Source: Streptococcus mitis (GTDB lineage Bacteria; Bacillota; Bacilli; Lactobacillales; Streptococcaceae). Taken from it: DNA of 64,000 nucleotides. Location: assembly GCF_901542415.1 (NCBI RefSeq), contig NZ_CABEHV010000004.1, forward strand, positions 1,595,501 to 1,659,500. The letters run 5' to 3'. The position numbers were made by a program, and so were the translations under genes. Below, piece after piece: positions 1 to 8,906 of this stretch; within the stretch, counting starts at the first letter, position 1; every line of letters begins with the position of its first letter. The notes under the pieces were generated by a model, which was not told the DNA's origin, searched no databases, and saw only the letters and a list, made by a program, of their open reading frames with translations.

Positions 1-1240
1 AAGGTTAGTTTTTAGAACTTATGTTGGAGTAATTTCGAAGACTGACAGACGTCTTCTGCAGGTATTTTAGAAATACCTAGAAGCTTAGGAATCTCTTCTC
101 CATAGGTAAAGGCAAAGAGCTCATAGGCTGACTTTCCATTCAAAGCAGCACGTTTGACACTGTTGACATGAGAGCAGACGAGATTGATGTCCTCTTGAGT
201 TAAGTTGTCAAAAGCAGTTCCCTTAGGTAGAATGTCTCGAATCAGTGTGTGGTTTTTCTCAATTCTCCCTTTCTGGTCAGAGCGATTAGGGTCACAAAAG
301 AAGAGTTTACTCTCTCCTCGCACATCCATTTCGATATCATCAACCCTGGCAAACTCTCCACCATTATCGGTAAGAATGACAGGAAAGAGTTGGAAGAAAT
401 CTTTATCAGCTTCATGAAGAGTGTTCTTGATGGTATAGAGGTGTTTGGTAACCTCAAGGGCAGTTTTATTATCCAGAAGCCTAGCGAAGATAAAGTTACA
501 GAAAGACAGGTTGAAGGTAAGTAGGACTTTACCTCCCATCCTCCCCAGAACTGTGTCCATTTCCAGCCAAGAGTCTAGTTGATTAAGGACTAAATAGTTT
601 TGGAAATCCTCATAGGAACGGCCTTTTTTAGCTTCTTTAGGGATGGAAGGTAGTTTCCTTTTCCGTCTTTCTTTGAATTTAACGGCTCTGGCTAGGTCAA
701 TATGAGCGATAGATAGGTATCCTTTTCGGATGTGTCGATAGACGGTTGAGGAACTGACATCAAGGTTATGAGTTTTGAGGATATGATAGATGTGTTGTCC
801 CTTTTTAACACCATCAGAAATGACTTTGTCCATGTCCCAGAAGGCCTTGGAATTAAGGGGAGTTCCTTCACGAGCTTCGACAAGAGTTTGTTCGTACTGT
901 TTTTGAGCTTGTTTAGCAAGGTAGAAGATTTTTTTAAATCCACAATTTTGTCTTCTTTTAGGGCATCCATTACAGACAAAGGGAGCCTTATCGAGTAAAG
1001 GGCAAGGAAGGTTATCGCATGTAGACTCTCGGACTTGTCTGTTTCGTTTGACTTCTTTGGAAACAGTAGTTGGGTCTTTTAGAATGGATTGTCCGATAGC
1101 TTTGAAGGTTTCACCGCGCTCTAAGCCTAATTGGATATCATTACGGTCTGAAAGGGTAAGGTGTTTATGTTTTGTCATAGTAGACCTCATTTCTAACTCA
1201 AACGTCTCACACTTAATTCCACCATAAAAATCCGTTTTAG
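1..1240. mobile_element. IS30-family insertion sequence (partial)
   Basis: The transposase ends 12 bases from the window start, so only one side of the element is present. The outer end is probably in the non-coding stretch at about 1195-1240, but without the other inverted repeat the boundary is a guess. Confidence 0.55.
12..1178 (-). CDS. IS30-family transposase
   Basis: Cut-and-paste DDE transposase of the IS30 family, 388 residues, apparently intact. The N-terminus (about 1-55) is a helix-turn-helix of the IS30 type ending in TTVSKEVKRNR. The catalytic core follows: Asp in LEMDTVLGRMGG, Asp in ILTDNGGEFA and Glu in DQKGRIEKNH, which is the DDE triad with the family's usual context. Cysteines near residues 58-83 (CDNLPCPLL, CNGCPKRRQNC) look like a small zinc-binding cluster. 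I chose the ATG at 1178 because GAGG lies just upstream; an in-frame ATG at 1190 is also possible. The element's left end lies beyond the window edge, so terminal repeats cannot be paired. Confidence 0.93.
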   Translation of the reverse strand: MTKHKHLTLSDRNDIQLGLERGETFKAIGQSILKDPTTVSKEVKRNRQVRESTCDNLPCPLLDKAPFVCNGCPKRRQNCGFKKIFYLAKQAQKQYEQTLVEAREGTPLNSKAFWDMDKVISDGVKKGQHIYHILKTHNLDVSSSTVYRHIRKGYLSIAHIDLARAVKFKERRKRKLPSIPKEAKKGRSYEDFQNYLVLNQLDSWLEMDTVLGRMGGKVLLTFNLSFCNFIFARLLDNKTALEVTKHLYTIKNTLHEADKDFFQLFPVILTDNGGEFARVDDIEMDVRGESKLFFCDPNRSDQKGRIEKNHTLIRDILPKGTAFDNLTQEDINLVCSHVNSVKRAALNGKSAYELFAFTYGEEIPKLLGISKIPAEDVCQSSKLLQHKF

Positions 1241-1336
1241 ACTAATTTCCACTTTGGTTGGGCAAGTGGAAGTTACTTTGAGAAATTAGCTAATTTCATT
1301 ATGGACCTTTCAGAACTTTAAAAATGAATAAAACTC

Positions 1337-1365
1337 TTGAAATATCTGGGCTTATATGCTAGAAT
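1337..1365 (+). promoter_or_regulatory. promoter of the antitoxin RNA
   Basis: TTGAAA (1337-1342), 17-base spacer, TAGAAT (1360-1365) preceded by TGC, an extended -10. The predicted transcript starts near 1372. Confidence 0.6.
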
Positions 1366-1371
1366 GTTGTT

Positions 1372-1434
1372 AGTGTATAAGGTTCATTAGAACACCAAAG
1401 CCCCTAACTATTGCAGTAGTTAAGGGCTTTTTTT
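1372..1434 (+). ncRNA. putative antisense antitoxin RNA of Fst-type locus
   Basis: A promoter at 1337-1365 should yield an RNA of about 62 bases ending at the strong hairpin and T-run at 1397-1434. It contains no ORF. The size, and the convergence with a toxin gene at a shared two-way terminator, match the antitoxin RNA of the Fst/par type I systems of Gram-positive bacteria. I could not clearly identify the direct repeats that pair the two RNAs in classical par loci, so the pairing mechanism is inferred. Confidence 0.5.
1397..1434. terminator. bidirectional terminator shared by toxin mRNA and antitoxin RNA
   Basis: A 14-bp stem with one mismatch (arms 1397-1410 and 1417-1430, loop TTGCAG), T-rich on the plus strand and A-rich before it, so it can work both ways. 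Confidence 0.75.
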
Positions 1435-1480
1435 ACGTATCTTAGCGATTTAACGGGTGTTTATAGGCTAGTCATTCGGT

Positions 1481-1579
1481 CTACTTCTTACCATCTAGCC
1501 ATTTGCAGACGAAATACAAGATAATTCCAGCTATAACATCTGCTATAATAGTAAGAGCAAGCTCTGGTATAAGGCTCAT
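1481..1579 (-). CDS. Fst-like type I toxin peptide (32 aa)
   Basis: A 32-residue ORF preceded by a perfect SD (GAGGAGGTGA). The peptide starts MSLIPELALTIIADVIAG, forms one transmembrane helix (about residues 5-24) and ends LYFVCKWLDGKK. A short hydrophobic helix followed by a KWLD-type charged tail is the signature of the Fst/Ldr-like membrane toxins of streptococci and enterococci. The convergent RNA and shared terminator at 1337-1434 support a toxin-antitoxin locus. It lies next to an insertion sequence, typical of such loci. It has not been shown toxic; assignment rests on sequence form and arrangement. Confidence 0.7.
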   Translation of the reverse strand: MSLIPELALTIIADVIAGIILYFVCKWLDGKK

Positions 1580-1637
1580 TAGTTTCACCTCCTCTCACGA
1601 ACCCATAGGAACGTAATAGGTAACCGATGACCAAAAT

Positions 1638-1666
1638 AGTATATCACATTAAATTTAGATCATCAA
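1638..1666 (-). promoter_or_regulatory. promoter of the Fst-like toxin mRNA
   Basis: Reading the minus strand: TTGATG (1666-1661), 17 bases, TATACT (1643-1638) with TGA in front (extended -10). The predicted start near 1631 gives a leader of about 50 bases before the toxin ATG. Confidence 0.6.
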
Positions 1667-1766
1667 CATTGATTAATTCTTGAAATATAGGGGATAGGCA
1701 AAAAGTCTTTAAAATCAAAAAAAGTATAGTATCAGATGTATAAAAGCTTGATGTTATATCAATTAT

Positions 1767-1822
1767 AAAAGTGGATAGGAAAGTTTTCTGATTATCAGAA
1801 TTCCTTCCTATCCACTTTTTGA
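1767..1822. terminator. terminator after the phosphatase gene
   Basis: Perfect 15-bp arms (1767-1781, AAAAGTGGATAGGAA, and its complement at 1805-1819) enclosing a smaller palindrome. Flanking A and T runs allow use in either direction. Confidence 0.7.
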
Positions 1823-1867
1823 AGATTGTAAGCTAATTTTATTTTATGTAGAATTAGTTTATTTGTT

Positions 1868-2725
1868 TTATTTATCAAAACCTTGCAAGGCTTTTTGGCG
1901 TTCTTCTACTTGACCTTTAGCATCTAGTTTGTTACCACCGTATACAGCTGATTCCCATGATCCGTACATTGGATTTGGGAAGATGATGAATTTTTCACCG
2001 AATTCTTTTTGCAATTCTTCAAGTTGTTTATCACGGTCAGATTCAGAAGTCTTAGAAAAATCTGCAAAGTCTACGAGGTTATCACCAAACAATAAGATAA
2101 GATTTGTTTTTTCTTGAACTTTTTGGCGACGACCTTCTTTGGATTTTACACCGCTTTCTAAGAACATGAGATGATCACGTCCTTGAACAGGAATTCCTTC
2201 ACTTTCTAGATTTTTAATAGTAGCATCTACTTGATTAGCTGAGCGGTCAGAAATATAGTAGATTTGGACACCGTTTTGATCAGCAAACTGAAGAAAATCC
2301 TTGGCACCTGGGACAGCTTTTGCTGAAGCTTTTTGAACCCAAACATCCCAATTTTCGGGTGTGAATGCTGTACCATCTTTGACATTTTGTACTTGATAAG
2401 GGCTATTATCTAGGACAGTTTCATCCAAGTCTAAAACGATAGAGTAAGGTTTGTCTGATTCTGTTTTGAGCAATTCCTTTAGGTGATTTGTTGCAACGTT
2501 ATAACCCTGTATGTATAAAGCTTTAGTTTCAGCTGATTTTTGATACCAAAGGGTTGACATAGTGTTTTCTCTTGACCGTAGTTGGTCATATGTCAATGTA
2601 ATCTGATTATCAGATGAGCTATTATTGCTTGTCTGTGTTTCTGTAGACTTTGTTGCACAACTAGCCAATAAGACGACAGAAGCAAGTGCAGAAAGGATTG
2701 TAACAGTAGTTTTTGCTGTTTTCAT
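1868..2725 (-). CDS. lipoprotein acid phosphatase, e(P4)/HAD-IIIB family
   Basis: A 285-residue surface lipoprotein of the class C non-specific acid phosphatase (5'-nucleotidase, lipoprotein e(P4)) family, which removes phosphate from nucleotides and other monoesters outside the membrane. The signal peptide ends in the lipobox LLASC (Cys near residue 23). Catalytic DxDxT motif is in VLDLDETVLDN, and the late acidic motif in FGDNLVDFADF fits HAD metal binding. SD GGAGA precedes the ATG. It is monocistronic, with its own terminator at 1767-1822. In Mitis streptococci such proteins are usually called LppC. Confidence 0.88.
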   Translation of the reverse strand: MKTAKTTVTILSALASVVLLASCATKSTETQTSNNSSSDNQITLTYDQLRSRENTMSTLWYQKSAETKALYIQGYNVATNHLKELLKTESDKPYSIVLDLDETVLDNSPYQVQNVKDGTAFTPENWDVWVQKASAKAVPGAKDFLQFADQNGVQIYYISDRSANQVDATIKNLESEGIPVQGRDHLMFLESGVKSKEGRRQKVQEKTNLILLFGDNLVDFADFSKTSESDRDKQLEELQKEFGEKFIIFPNPMYGSWESAVYGGNKLDAKGQVEERQKALQGFDK

Positions 2726-2969
2726 GAAATATCTCCTATTTATTCATTTCAATAAATAGTATAGCACGAGAGAAAAGTTAAGGCAAGTCATTCTCTGACT
2801 ATGGATGAAGATTCTATAGAAGATAATGTAATGAAAAAAAGCGATTACTAACTTGAAATGTGGTTTCACCTCTAATTATTGACATTTCAGGAAAAATCGC
2901 AGTAAAAACTGCACAGCCTTCTTTAAATGTGCTATAATACAGGAAAAAATAATAATGGAGGTCACGATA

Positions 2970-3869
2970 ATGGCAACATTTTTGATGATTTTTGTGGTGG
3001 TTTGTGTGCTCCTATTGGTGATAGTCACACTGAGTACAGTTTATGTGGTTCGTCAGCAGTCGGTGGCGATTATTGAACGCTTTGGGAAATACCAAAAGGT
3101 TGCCAATAGCGGTATTCATATTCGCTTGCCTTTTGGGATTGACTCGATTGCAGCTCGGATTCAGTTGCGCTTGCTGCAAAGCGATATTGTGGTTGAGACT
3201 AAGACCAAGGACAATGTGTTCGTTATGATGAATGTAGCGACCCAGTACCGTGTCAACGAACAGAGCGTGACAGATGCCTACTATAAACTCATGCGTCCAG
3301 AATCTCAGATTAAATCTTATATCGAAGATGCTCTTCGCTCTTCTGTTCCCAAATTAACCTTGGATGAATTGTTTGAGAAAAAAGATGAGATTGCCCTTGA
3401 AGTCCAACACCAAGTGGCGGAAGAAATGACAACTTACGGTTATATTATCGTGAAAACCTTGATTACTAAGGTGGAACCAGATGCAGAAGTTAAGCAATCC
3501 ATGAATGAAATCAATGCGGCGCAACGTAAGCGGGTTGCAGCGCAAGAATTGGCAGAAGCTGACAAGATTAAAATCGTCACTGCAGCTGAAGCCGAAGCAG
3601 AAAAAGACCGCCTTCATGGTGTGGGGATTGCCCAACAACGTAAAGCGATTGTGGATGGATTGGCAGAGTCTATCACCGAACTCAAGGAAGCCAATGTTGG
3701 CATGACAGAAGAACAAATCATGTCCATCCTCTTGACCAACCAGTATTTGGATACCTTGAATACCTTTGCTTCTAAAGGAAATCAAACCATCTTTTTACCA
3801 AATACGCCAAATGGTGTGGATGATATCCGTACACAAATCTTGTCAGCCCTCCGTGCTGAGAAGAAATAA
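2970..3869 (+). CDS. SPFH/band-7 (stomatin/prohibitin-like) membrane protein
   Basis: A 299-residue membrane-anchored scaffold protein. One N-terminal transmembrane helix (about residues 4-25) is followed by the band-7/SPFH domain (VRQQSVAIIERFGKYQKV onward) and a long alanine/glutamate-rich coiled coil (about 180-230; AAEAEAEKDR), as in QmcA and HflK-like proteins that organise membrane microdomains and modulate proteases. The ATG at 2970 has GGAGG nine bases upstream; an ATG at 2955 lies before that SD and is less likely. A BOX element follows the stop. The exact role in streptococci is not known to me. Confidence 0.88.
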   Translation: MATFLMIFVVVCVLLLVIVTLSTVYVVRQQSVAIIERFGKYQKVANSGIHIRLPFGIDSIAARIQLRLLQSDIVVETKTKDNVFVMMNVATQYRVNEQSVTDAYYKLMRPESQIKSYIEDALRSSVPKLTLDELFEKKDEIALEVQHQVAEEMTTYGYIIVKTLITKVEPDAEVKQSMNEINAAQRKRVAAQELAEADKIKIVTAAEAEAEKDRLHGVGIAQQRKAIVDGLAESITELKEANVGMTEEQIMSILLTNQYLDTLNTFASKGNQTIFLPNTPNGVDDIRTQILSALRAEKK

Positions 3870-3876
3870 TAGACTA

Positions 3877-3980
3877 ATACTCTTCGAAAATCTCTTCAAA
3901 CCACGTCAGCGTCGCCTTGCCGTACTCAAGTACAGCCTACGGCTAGTTTCCTAGTTTGCTCTTTGATTTTCATTGAGTAC
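3877..3980 (+). repeat. BOX element (boxA-boxC, no boxB)
   Basis: Starts with the boxA sequence ATACTCTTCGAAAATCTC followed by the CCACGTCAGCGTCGCCTTGCC core and ends with the boxC sequence running to TTTTCATTGAGTA. BOX elements are pneumococcal/Mitis-group intergenic repeats; this copy lacks the central boxB. Confidence 0.9.
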
Positions 3981-4112
3981 AAAGAGCTTGGCAACAGGCT
4001 CTTTTTGCATTGTATTTGTTAAGAAAAGTAAAGAACATTGATATACATTTAACTAAAATTATTGTATGTTGTCTCCCTTAACTTGGAGTGATAAGGGAAT
4101 AACTAGAAAGAT

Positions 4113-4141
4113 TTGTGAATACAAACTATTTCTGATATACT
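4113..4141 (+). promoter_or_regulatory. promoter of the M26 metalloprotease gene
   Basis: TTGTGA (4113-4118), 17 bases, TATACT (4136-4141) with TGA in front. The start point would be near 4148, about 28 bases before the chosen ATG. Confidence 0.6.
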
Positions 4142-4175
4142 AAATATACAGTAATAATGAATGATAGGATATGGG

Positions 4176-7100
4176 ATGAAAGAATTTCAATTTGAGAGAA
4201 AGCAGCGTTTTTCTTTGAGGAAATATACAATAGGAGCTTGTTCGGTCTTGCTAGGAACGAGTTTATTTTTTGCTGGTATGGGAGCTCAACCCGTACAGGC
4301 TACAGAAACGACTTCAACACTAATTTCAAGTCATTATTTGGATGAGCAGGATTTATCTGAAAAGCTAAAATCTGAGTTGCAATGGTTTGAAGAAAATAAG
4401 ATTGAGGTAAAAGAGGGAAAAGAATACTACTTTATCTATCGAAAATTGGCTACAAGATTACCAGAAACAGGTCTGTTTTCTAATGATGGGATGTTTATCT
4501 TGGGAGCAGGATTATTATTGCTTTCCTTCACTTTAATCAAGAGAAAAAAGGGAGCATCTTACTTCCTTGTGAGCGTCTTTGCTGTTGGTGGTTGGGGAGC
4601 ATCCATCTCTGCTTTAGAAAATCTGGTAGAATTGCAACCAGCCCTTGTTAAGAGAGTAGAAGGTCAGTTTTTATCAAGTCCTGAAACAGTCCAAGGATAT
4701 GAATTTACGGGATATTATTTGGTAAGAGATAGTGCTAGCAAGGAACTTTCTGTTGATAAGGTAGAGTCGCCAGCATTATCTCAAAAGGAGGAAAGTTCAG
4801 AACCTCAATCTAAGAAGATTGTACCACAGACTACATCTCATTTTAGCTCGACTAAAGATCTTGTGCAATCTCCTCAACCATCTTACTCAGTTGAGCCTGT
4901 TTTAAATCCAACTCCTGAAAAAAGTATGAGTATTGAGTCTAAAAAAGTACCAGATGAAGGAATGAAAACTGTTACTGAAGACAAGCCAGAACTGGAAGTT
5001 AGGATAGGGGAGATAGAGTTTGAAACTCAATTGCAGTCTGACCCAACTCTGGCTAAGGGAGAAAAAAGAATTTCTATAGAAGGTGCCAAGGGACAAGAAC
5101 GAATCTTAACAGAAGTAAGGATTATCGATGGTATTGTTACGCGAAATGAAGTAGGGAGAGAAGTGCTTCGTGAACCAGTTACTCAGGTGATTCTGGTCGG
5201 GACAAAAGAGAAGGAACCTCAAGAAAATGGCATAAGCCTAGCCCCGGAAGTCCAACCCCCTCTTCCCTCTTATGAAGGTGGTGTTTCCGGTGAATCCTTG
5301 GTAGAACCAGCGCTTCCCTCTTATGAAGGCGGTGTTTCCGGTGAATCCTTGGTAGAACCAATGCTTCCCTCTTATGAAGGCGGTGTTTCCGGCGAGTCCT
5401 TGGTGGAACCGTCCCTTCCCTCTTATGAAGGCGGTGTTTCCGGTGCATCCTTGGTGGAACCGTCCCTTCCGTCTTATGAAGGTGGTGTTTCCAGTGAGTC
5501 CTTAGTAGAACCAGCGCTTCCCTCTTATGAAGGCGGTGTTTCCGGTGAGCCCTTAGTAGAACCATCTCTTCCGTCTTATGAGGGCGGTGTTTCCGGTGAG
5601 CCTGAGATACAGGAGAATCTCCCGGAGTATAAAGAAGACACTCAACTTCCTCAGACCAAAGTAGAGACAAAAGCTGTTCCTTATGAAACAATTTATGAAA
5701 AGAATGAGGCACTAGACCACGGAGTTACAAGAGTAAAAATTCCGGGTGTTGAGGGACAAGAACAAGTTACTACTACCTATACTAAAGATCAAGCAAGTGG
5801 AAATATTTCTGAGAATAAAACTGTCAAAATAGTAGCTAACAAAGTTGATCAAGTTGTAGAAGTTGGAACTAAACCGAGTGTTGAAACTACTGTCCTATCT
5901 CATAAAACGATTTACCAAGTGAATCCTGCTTTGGGGTTCAGACGACAGGAAGTAGCGGTTGCAGGGCATGATGGTTCGGTGGAAACTAGGACGACTTATC
6001 AACTAGACAAGGCAACAGGTCAGGTGACGGTATCTGACACTACTAGACAAGTAAATCCAGCAGTCGATAAAGTGATTCAAGTTGGTAATGTGGAAAAAGT
6101 AATACAACCGATTGCTGTTACTGAGGAGCGAAGAGAGGATTCTTCACTTGCTAAAAATATAGAAAAGGTAGCATCTGAGGGTGAAGTTGGTGAGAATACA
6201 CTTACCAGAACCTACGCTATCAATGAACAAACTGGTGAATTGGTTAATCCTCAAGAAGTGAGTCAAATAACAAAACCAATGAAACCGAGAGTTATTTTAG
6301 TTGGTAGTCAGGAAGATAAACCACACTTACTTCCGGCTAATAGTGAGAGAGAAGATGCTGTGGATGTGTCTGCTCTGACCACAAGCGCGAGCTCAGTAGA
6401 CTTCTTACATGACAGTAAACTAAAAGCACAGTTAGAGCCTACTTATGATCCTCGAGATATTATAACAAGGAGAATTGCGCTCAGAAAAACACACCCAAAT
6501 ATCACTGACCAAGAGGTCAAAGATATGTTGCGCACAGAGTATCTTCAAAAACTGTCAATTCAAGAAAGCTTTGATCAGACGAAGACGCAAGCTGAGTCAA
6601 GTTTCAAAAAGATTGCCTCGCATACATTGGGAATTATAGGAGATACCCCTGAAAATCGCAGCAAGGTCAAACAAGAGATTGAGCAATACAAAGAGCAGAT
6701 TTTGTTGGGACTGTCTTATATCAATCGTTTTTATAATATTCAATTTGGGGACACGAATATTCGTGATATTCTGGCCTTTAATCCAAGCTCATTTGGCAAT
6801 AAGACAATGACCGCCTTGGATAGTTTGAAAAAATTAGGATCCATGTCTTATGAAGAGATGAAATTGACCAATAGTCCTCAAACATTTACAAAGTATTTAT
6901 CTACCATTACAGGTAAGGCTAGCTTGAAGGAATTTTTAGACAGCAATCGCCAACTCTTTACGTCAGATGATGCGGATACTTGGCTTAAAAAATCTAGCCA
7001 AGCTATGATTGTTGAAAAACCATCTAAGGAAAATCCTTCAGCGCATATCGGTCTGTATAGCAAGTTGACAGCTGGGGAAAAGGATCCTCGTAAACAAGAG

Positions 7101-8642
7101 GCTAATATGGCTGCTATTTTGGGACTTTTGAATGTGAAAGAACCAAATGTTTACGTGATTAGTAATATGGCGACGATTACTTATGGTAATATTGGTTCCT
7201 ATATAGATACTTCTCTTGCCCAGTCTAATCCAACTAAGTATCAGACTGAGCTTGCTAGAGTCAAGTCTTTAATTGAAAAGGCGGCTGTACAACAAGCCAA
7301 CTATGTTGATACTCTTTATCGTATAACAAAACCAGAAAATCGTGATAAGTTGCTGACAAATCGCTTGATTATTGATACGATGAAGAAATATACAAGTAAT
7401 TCGAATGCACAGATTGATAGCACTTGGTCACCAGCTACTGGTAGTGGAGCTGATAAGGGGGTCGACCAGTTTATGACTCCTATGAATTACTATTCTCCAG
7501 TAAGTAAGGTGGGAGCTGAGGCCAATGGATTAGGTGTCCGTTACTTTATAGATAGGGTTTTGGATGATAGAGGTTCAGCGACTTATTCTCATGAAATGAC
7601 GCACTTACTAGATAGAACGGTCTTGTTTAATAATTACGGTCGTCGAGATGGTACAGGAGCAGAGTTTTATGCGCGTGGTATTTTTGAAAACTCCTATAAT
7701 CCAGAAAAGGATACTTATTTCAATCTCAACTTTGTATATGATGAGAGTGATAAGAATGGATTTTACAATAGAACACCTGATCGATTTAAAACAGCAGAAG
7801 ATTTGAAATCTTATATGAAGGGAAGTTTCGATGTCCTTTATACTCTAGATTACCTAGAAGCAGAGGCAAGTAGAAACTTATCTGCAGAAGACAAGATGAG
7901 TTATTTCAAAAAAATAACGCCAATCACTTCAACAGGTTCTAGAACTTGGGTAGATTACCGTAATCCAGCAGTTAAACCGACTCATAAGAGTGAGGAGATT
8001 CAAACTCTTACCTTAGAAGATGCCAAAAAATTGACAGATGTTGATAGTTTGATTGACAATCATATCATGGTCAACCGTTATATCATTGCTGGTTTTTCAG
8101 ATAAAGGTAAGATTGCAGCAAACGGTTACTATACTGTTGATATGTTTGATACCATTTATGGTGTTAGTCAAAATGACTCTGGTATGAGTGGGGACATCAC
8201 CTTTAGAAAACAAGCCTTTGAATTGATGGCTACTTTGGGCTACTATGAAGGATTTGTTCCTTATGTGTCAAATCAGTTTAAAGAAGAAGCAGAGGCTGAA
8301 AACAAGCCTTTGTCTGATACTTACATTTTCAATAAAGTTTTGAATGGTAAGAGTTATGCTGAGTTTAAAAAAGCACAAATCAAGGAAAGGGTAGCTAAGA
8401 TTGATCAATTGAAACCTTTGACAATTCAATATGAAGGTCGGCAAATAAGTCTGACAAGTCAGAAGTTAAGTGAATTGATGCAGAAAGCTGTCCAAGAGGA
8501 GTTGAAACAGATTAAGGCAGGCAAAACAACTGCGCGCACCTATACCTTTATCGAAACACCCGTTCAAAAACTGAAAAAAGCGATTTATAAAGCTTATCTC
8601 AAAGATTCAGATGACTTTAGACAATCGATTTACAATAGTTAA
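4176..8642 (+). CDS. M26 zinc metalloprotease, ZmpB/IgA1-protease-like
   Basis: A 1488-residue surface endopeptidase. In order: a YSIRK-type signal peptide (FSLRKYTIGACSVLLG, 1-43); an unusual N-terminal LPETG (95-99) followed by two hydrophobic helices, the layout known from pneumococcal Zmp and IgA1 proteases; a linker; seven 17-residue repeats (about 363-480); four G5-like modules (about 270-350 and 480-720); and the C-terminal peptidase M26 domain. The zinc site is HEMTH (1139-1143) with the third ligand Glu 1163 in AEFYA. It is shorter than the ZmpB/IgA proteins I remember (about 1900). I chose ATG 4176 over 4161 because TAGGA is correctly spaced. Substrate is unknown: IgA1 cleavage cannot be read from sequence. 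Confidence 0.9.
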   Translation: MKEFQFERKQRFSLRKYTIGACSVLLGTSLFFAGMGAQPVQATETTSTLISSHYLDEQDLSEKLKSELQWFEENKIEVKEGKEYYFIYRKLATRLPETGLFSNDGMFILGAGLLLLSFTLIKRKKGASYFLVSVFAVGGWGASISALENLVELQPALVKRVEGQFLSSPETVQGYEFTGYYLVRDSASKELSVDKVESPALSQKEESSEPQSKKIVPQTTSHFSSTKDLVQSPQPSYSVEPVLNPTPEKSMSIESKKVPDEGMKTVTEDKPELEVRIGEIEFETQLQSDPTLAKGEKRISIEGAKGQERILTEVRIIDGIVTRNEVGREVLREPVTQVILVGTKEKEPQENGISLAPEVQPPLPSYEGGVSGESLVEPALPSYEGGVSGESLVEPMLPSYEGGVSGESLVEPSLPSYEGGVSGASLVEPSLPSYEGGVSSESLVEPALPSYEGGVSGEPLVEPSLPSYEGGVSGEPEIQENLPEYKEDTQLPQTKVETKAVPYETIYEKNEALDHGVTRVKIPGVEGQEQVTTTYTKDQASGNISENKTVKIVANKVDQVVEVGTKPSVETTVLSHKTIYQVNPALGFRRQEVAVAGHDGSVETRTTYQLDKATGQVTVSDTTRQVNPAVDKVIQVGNVEKVIQPIAVTEERREDSSLAKNIEKVASEGEVGENTLTRTYAINEQTGELVNPQEVSQITKPMKPRVILVGSQEDKPHLLPANSEREDAVDVSALTTSASSVDFLHDSKLKAQLEPTYDPRDIITRRIALRKTHPNITDQEVKDMLRTEYLQKLSIQESFDQTKTQAESSFKKIASHTLGIIGDTPENRSKVKQEIEQYKEQILLGLSYINRFYNIQFGDTNIRDILAFNPSSFGNKTMTALDSLKKLGSMSYEEMKLTNSPQTFTKYLSTITGKASLKEFLDSNRQLFTSDDADTWLKKSSQAMIVEKPSKENPSAHIGLYSKLTAGEKDPRKQEANMAAILGLLNVKEPNVYVISNMATITYGNIGSYIDTSLAQSNPTKYQTELARVKSLIEKAAVQQANYVDTLYRITKPENRDKLLTNRLIIDTMKKYTSNSNAQIDSTWSPATGSGADKGVDQFMTPMNYYSPVSKVGAEANGLGVRYFIDRVLDDRGSATYSHEMTHLLDRTVLFNNYGRRDGTGAEFYARGIFENSYNPEKDTYFNLNFVYDESDKNGFYNRTPDRFKTAEDLKSYMKGSFDVLYTLDYLEAEASRNLSAEDKMSYFKKITPITSTGSRTWVDYRNPAVKPTHKSEEIQTLTLEDAKKLTDVDSLIDNHIMVNRYIIAGFSDKGKIAANGYYTVDMFDTIYGVSQNDSGMSGDITFRKQAFELMATLGYYEGFVPYVSNQFKEEAEAENKPLSDTYIFNKVLNGKSYAEFKKAQIKERVAKIDQLKPLTIQYEGRQISLTSQKLSELMQKAVQEELKQIKAGKTTARTYTFIETPVQKLKKAIYKAYLKDSDDFRQSIYNS
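5262..5605 (+). repeat. tandem 51-bp repeats in the metalloprotease gene
   Basis: Seven near-identical in-frame units encoding the 17-residue motif LPSYEGGVSGESLVEPA, with variation at a few positions (A/M/S before LPSY; GES, GAS, SES, GEP). They form an extended, acidic linker likely to vary in copy number between strains. Confidence 0.92.
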
Positions 8643-8651
8643 GACAAAAAA

Positions 8652-8697
8652 GGAACATCTCTCTGGAATGAACATTCAGAGGGGTGTTTTTTGCTTC
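8652..8697 (+). terminator. terminator of the metalloprotease gene
   Basis: Arms AACATCTCTCTG and CAGAGGGGTGTT pair (with G-U), followed by TTTTT just after the stop codon. Confidence 0.7.
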
Positions 8698-8710
8698 TTG
8701 TCAGATTTGC

Positions 8711-8906
8711 TACTCAATGAAAATCAAAAAGCAAACTAGGAAGCGAGCCGCAGGTTGCTCAAAGTACAGCTTTGAGGTTGCAGATAAAACTGACGAAGTC
8801 AGCTCAAAACACCGTTTTGAGGTAGTAGATAAGACTGACGAAGTCAGTTACATATACGCACGTTAAGGCGACGCTGACGTGGTTTGAAGAGATTTTCGAA
8901 GAGTAT
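8711..8906 (-). repeat. BOX element (inverted, with boxB modules)
   Basis: Reads as a BOX on the minus strand: boxC complement at the left (TACTCAATGAAAATC), one full and one partial boxB unit containing ACTGACGAAGTCAG twice, and boxA complement at the right ending TTTTCGAAGAGTAT. Its orientation is opposite to the copy at 3877-3980 on the other side of the metalloprotease gene. Confidence 0.9.

Noticed and set aside
3354..3785. 143-residue frame antisense to the SPFH gene
   Set aside because: Lies wholly within a well supported gene; no SD, rich in Phe, Cys and His as usual for antisense frames.
5179..5712. 177-residue open frame on the minus strand across the metalloprotease repeats
   Set aside because: It is the antisense shadow of the 51-bp repeats; length 51 is divisible by 3, so any open frame in one unit extends over all. 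No SD and composition is unnatural.
8684..8866. 60-residue frame after the metalloprotease gene
   Set aside because: Made up of terminator and BOX sequence; the repeated TDEVS is the translated boxB unit.
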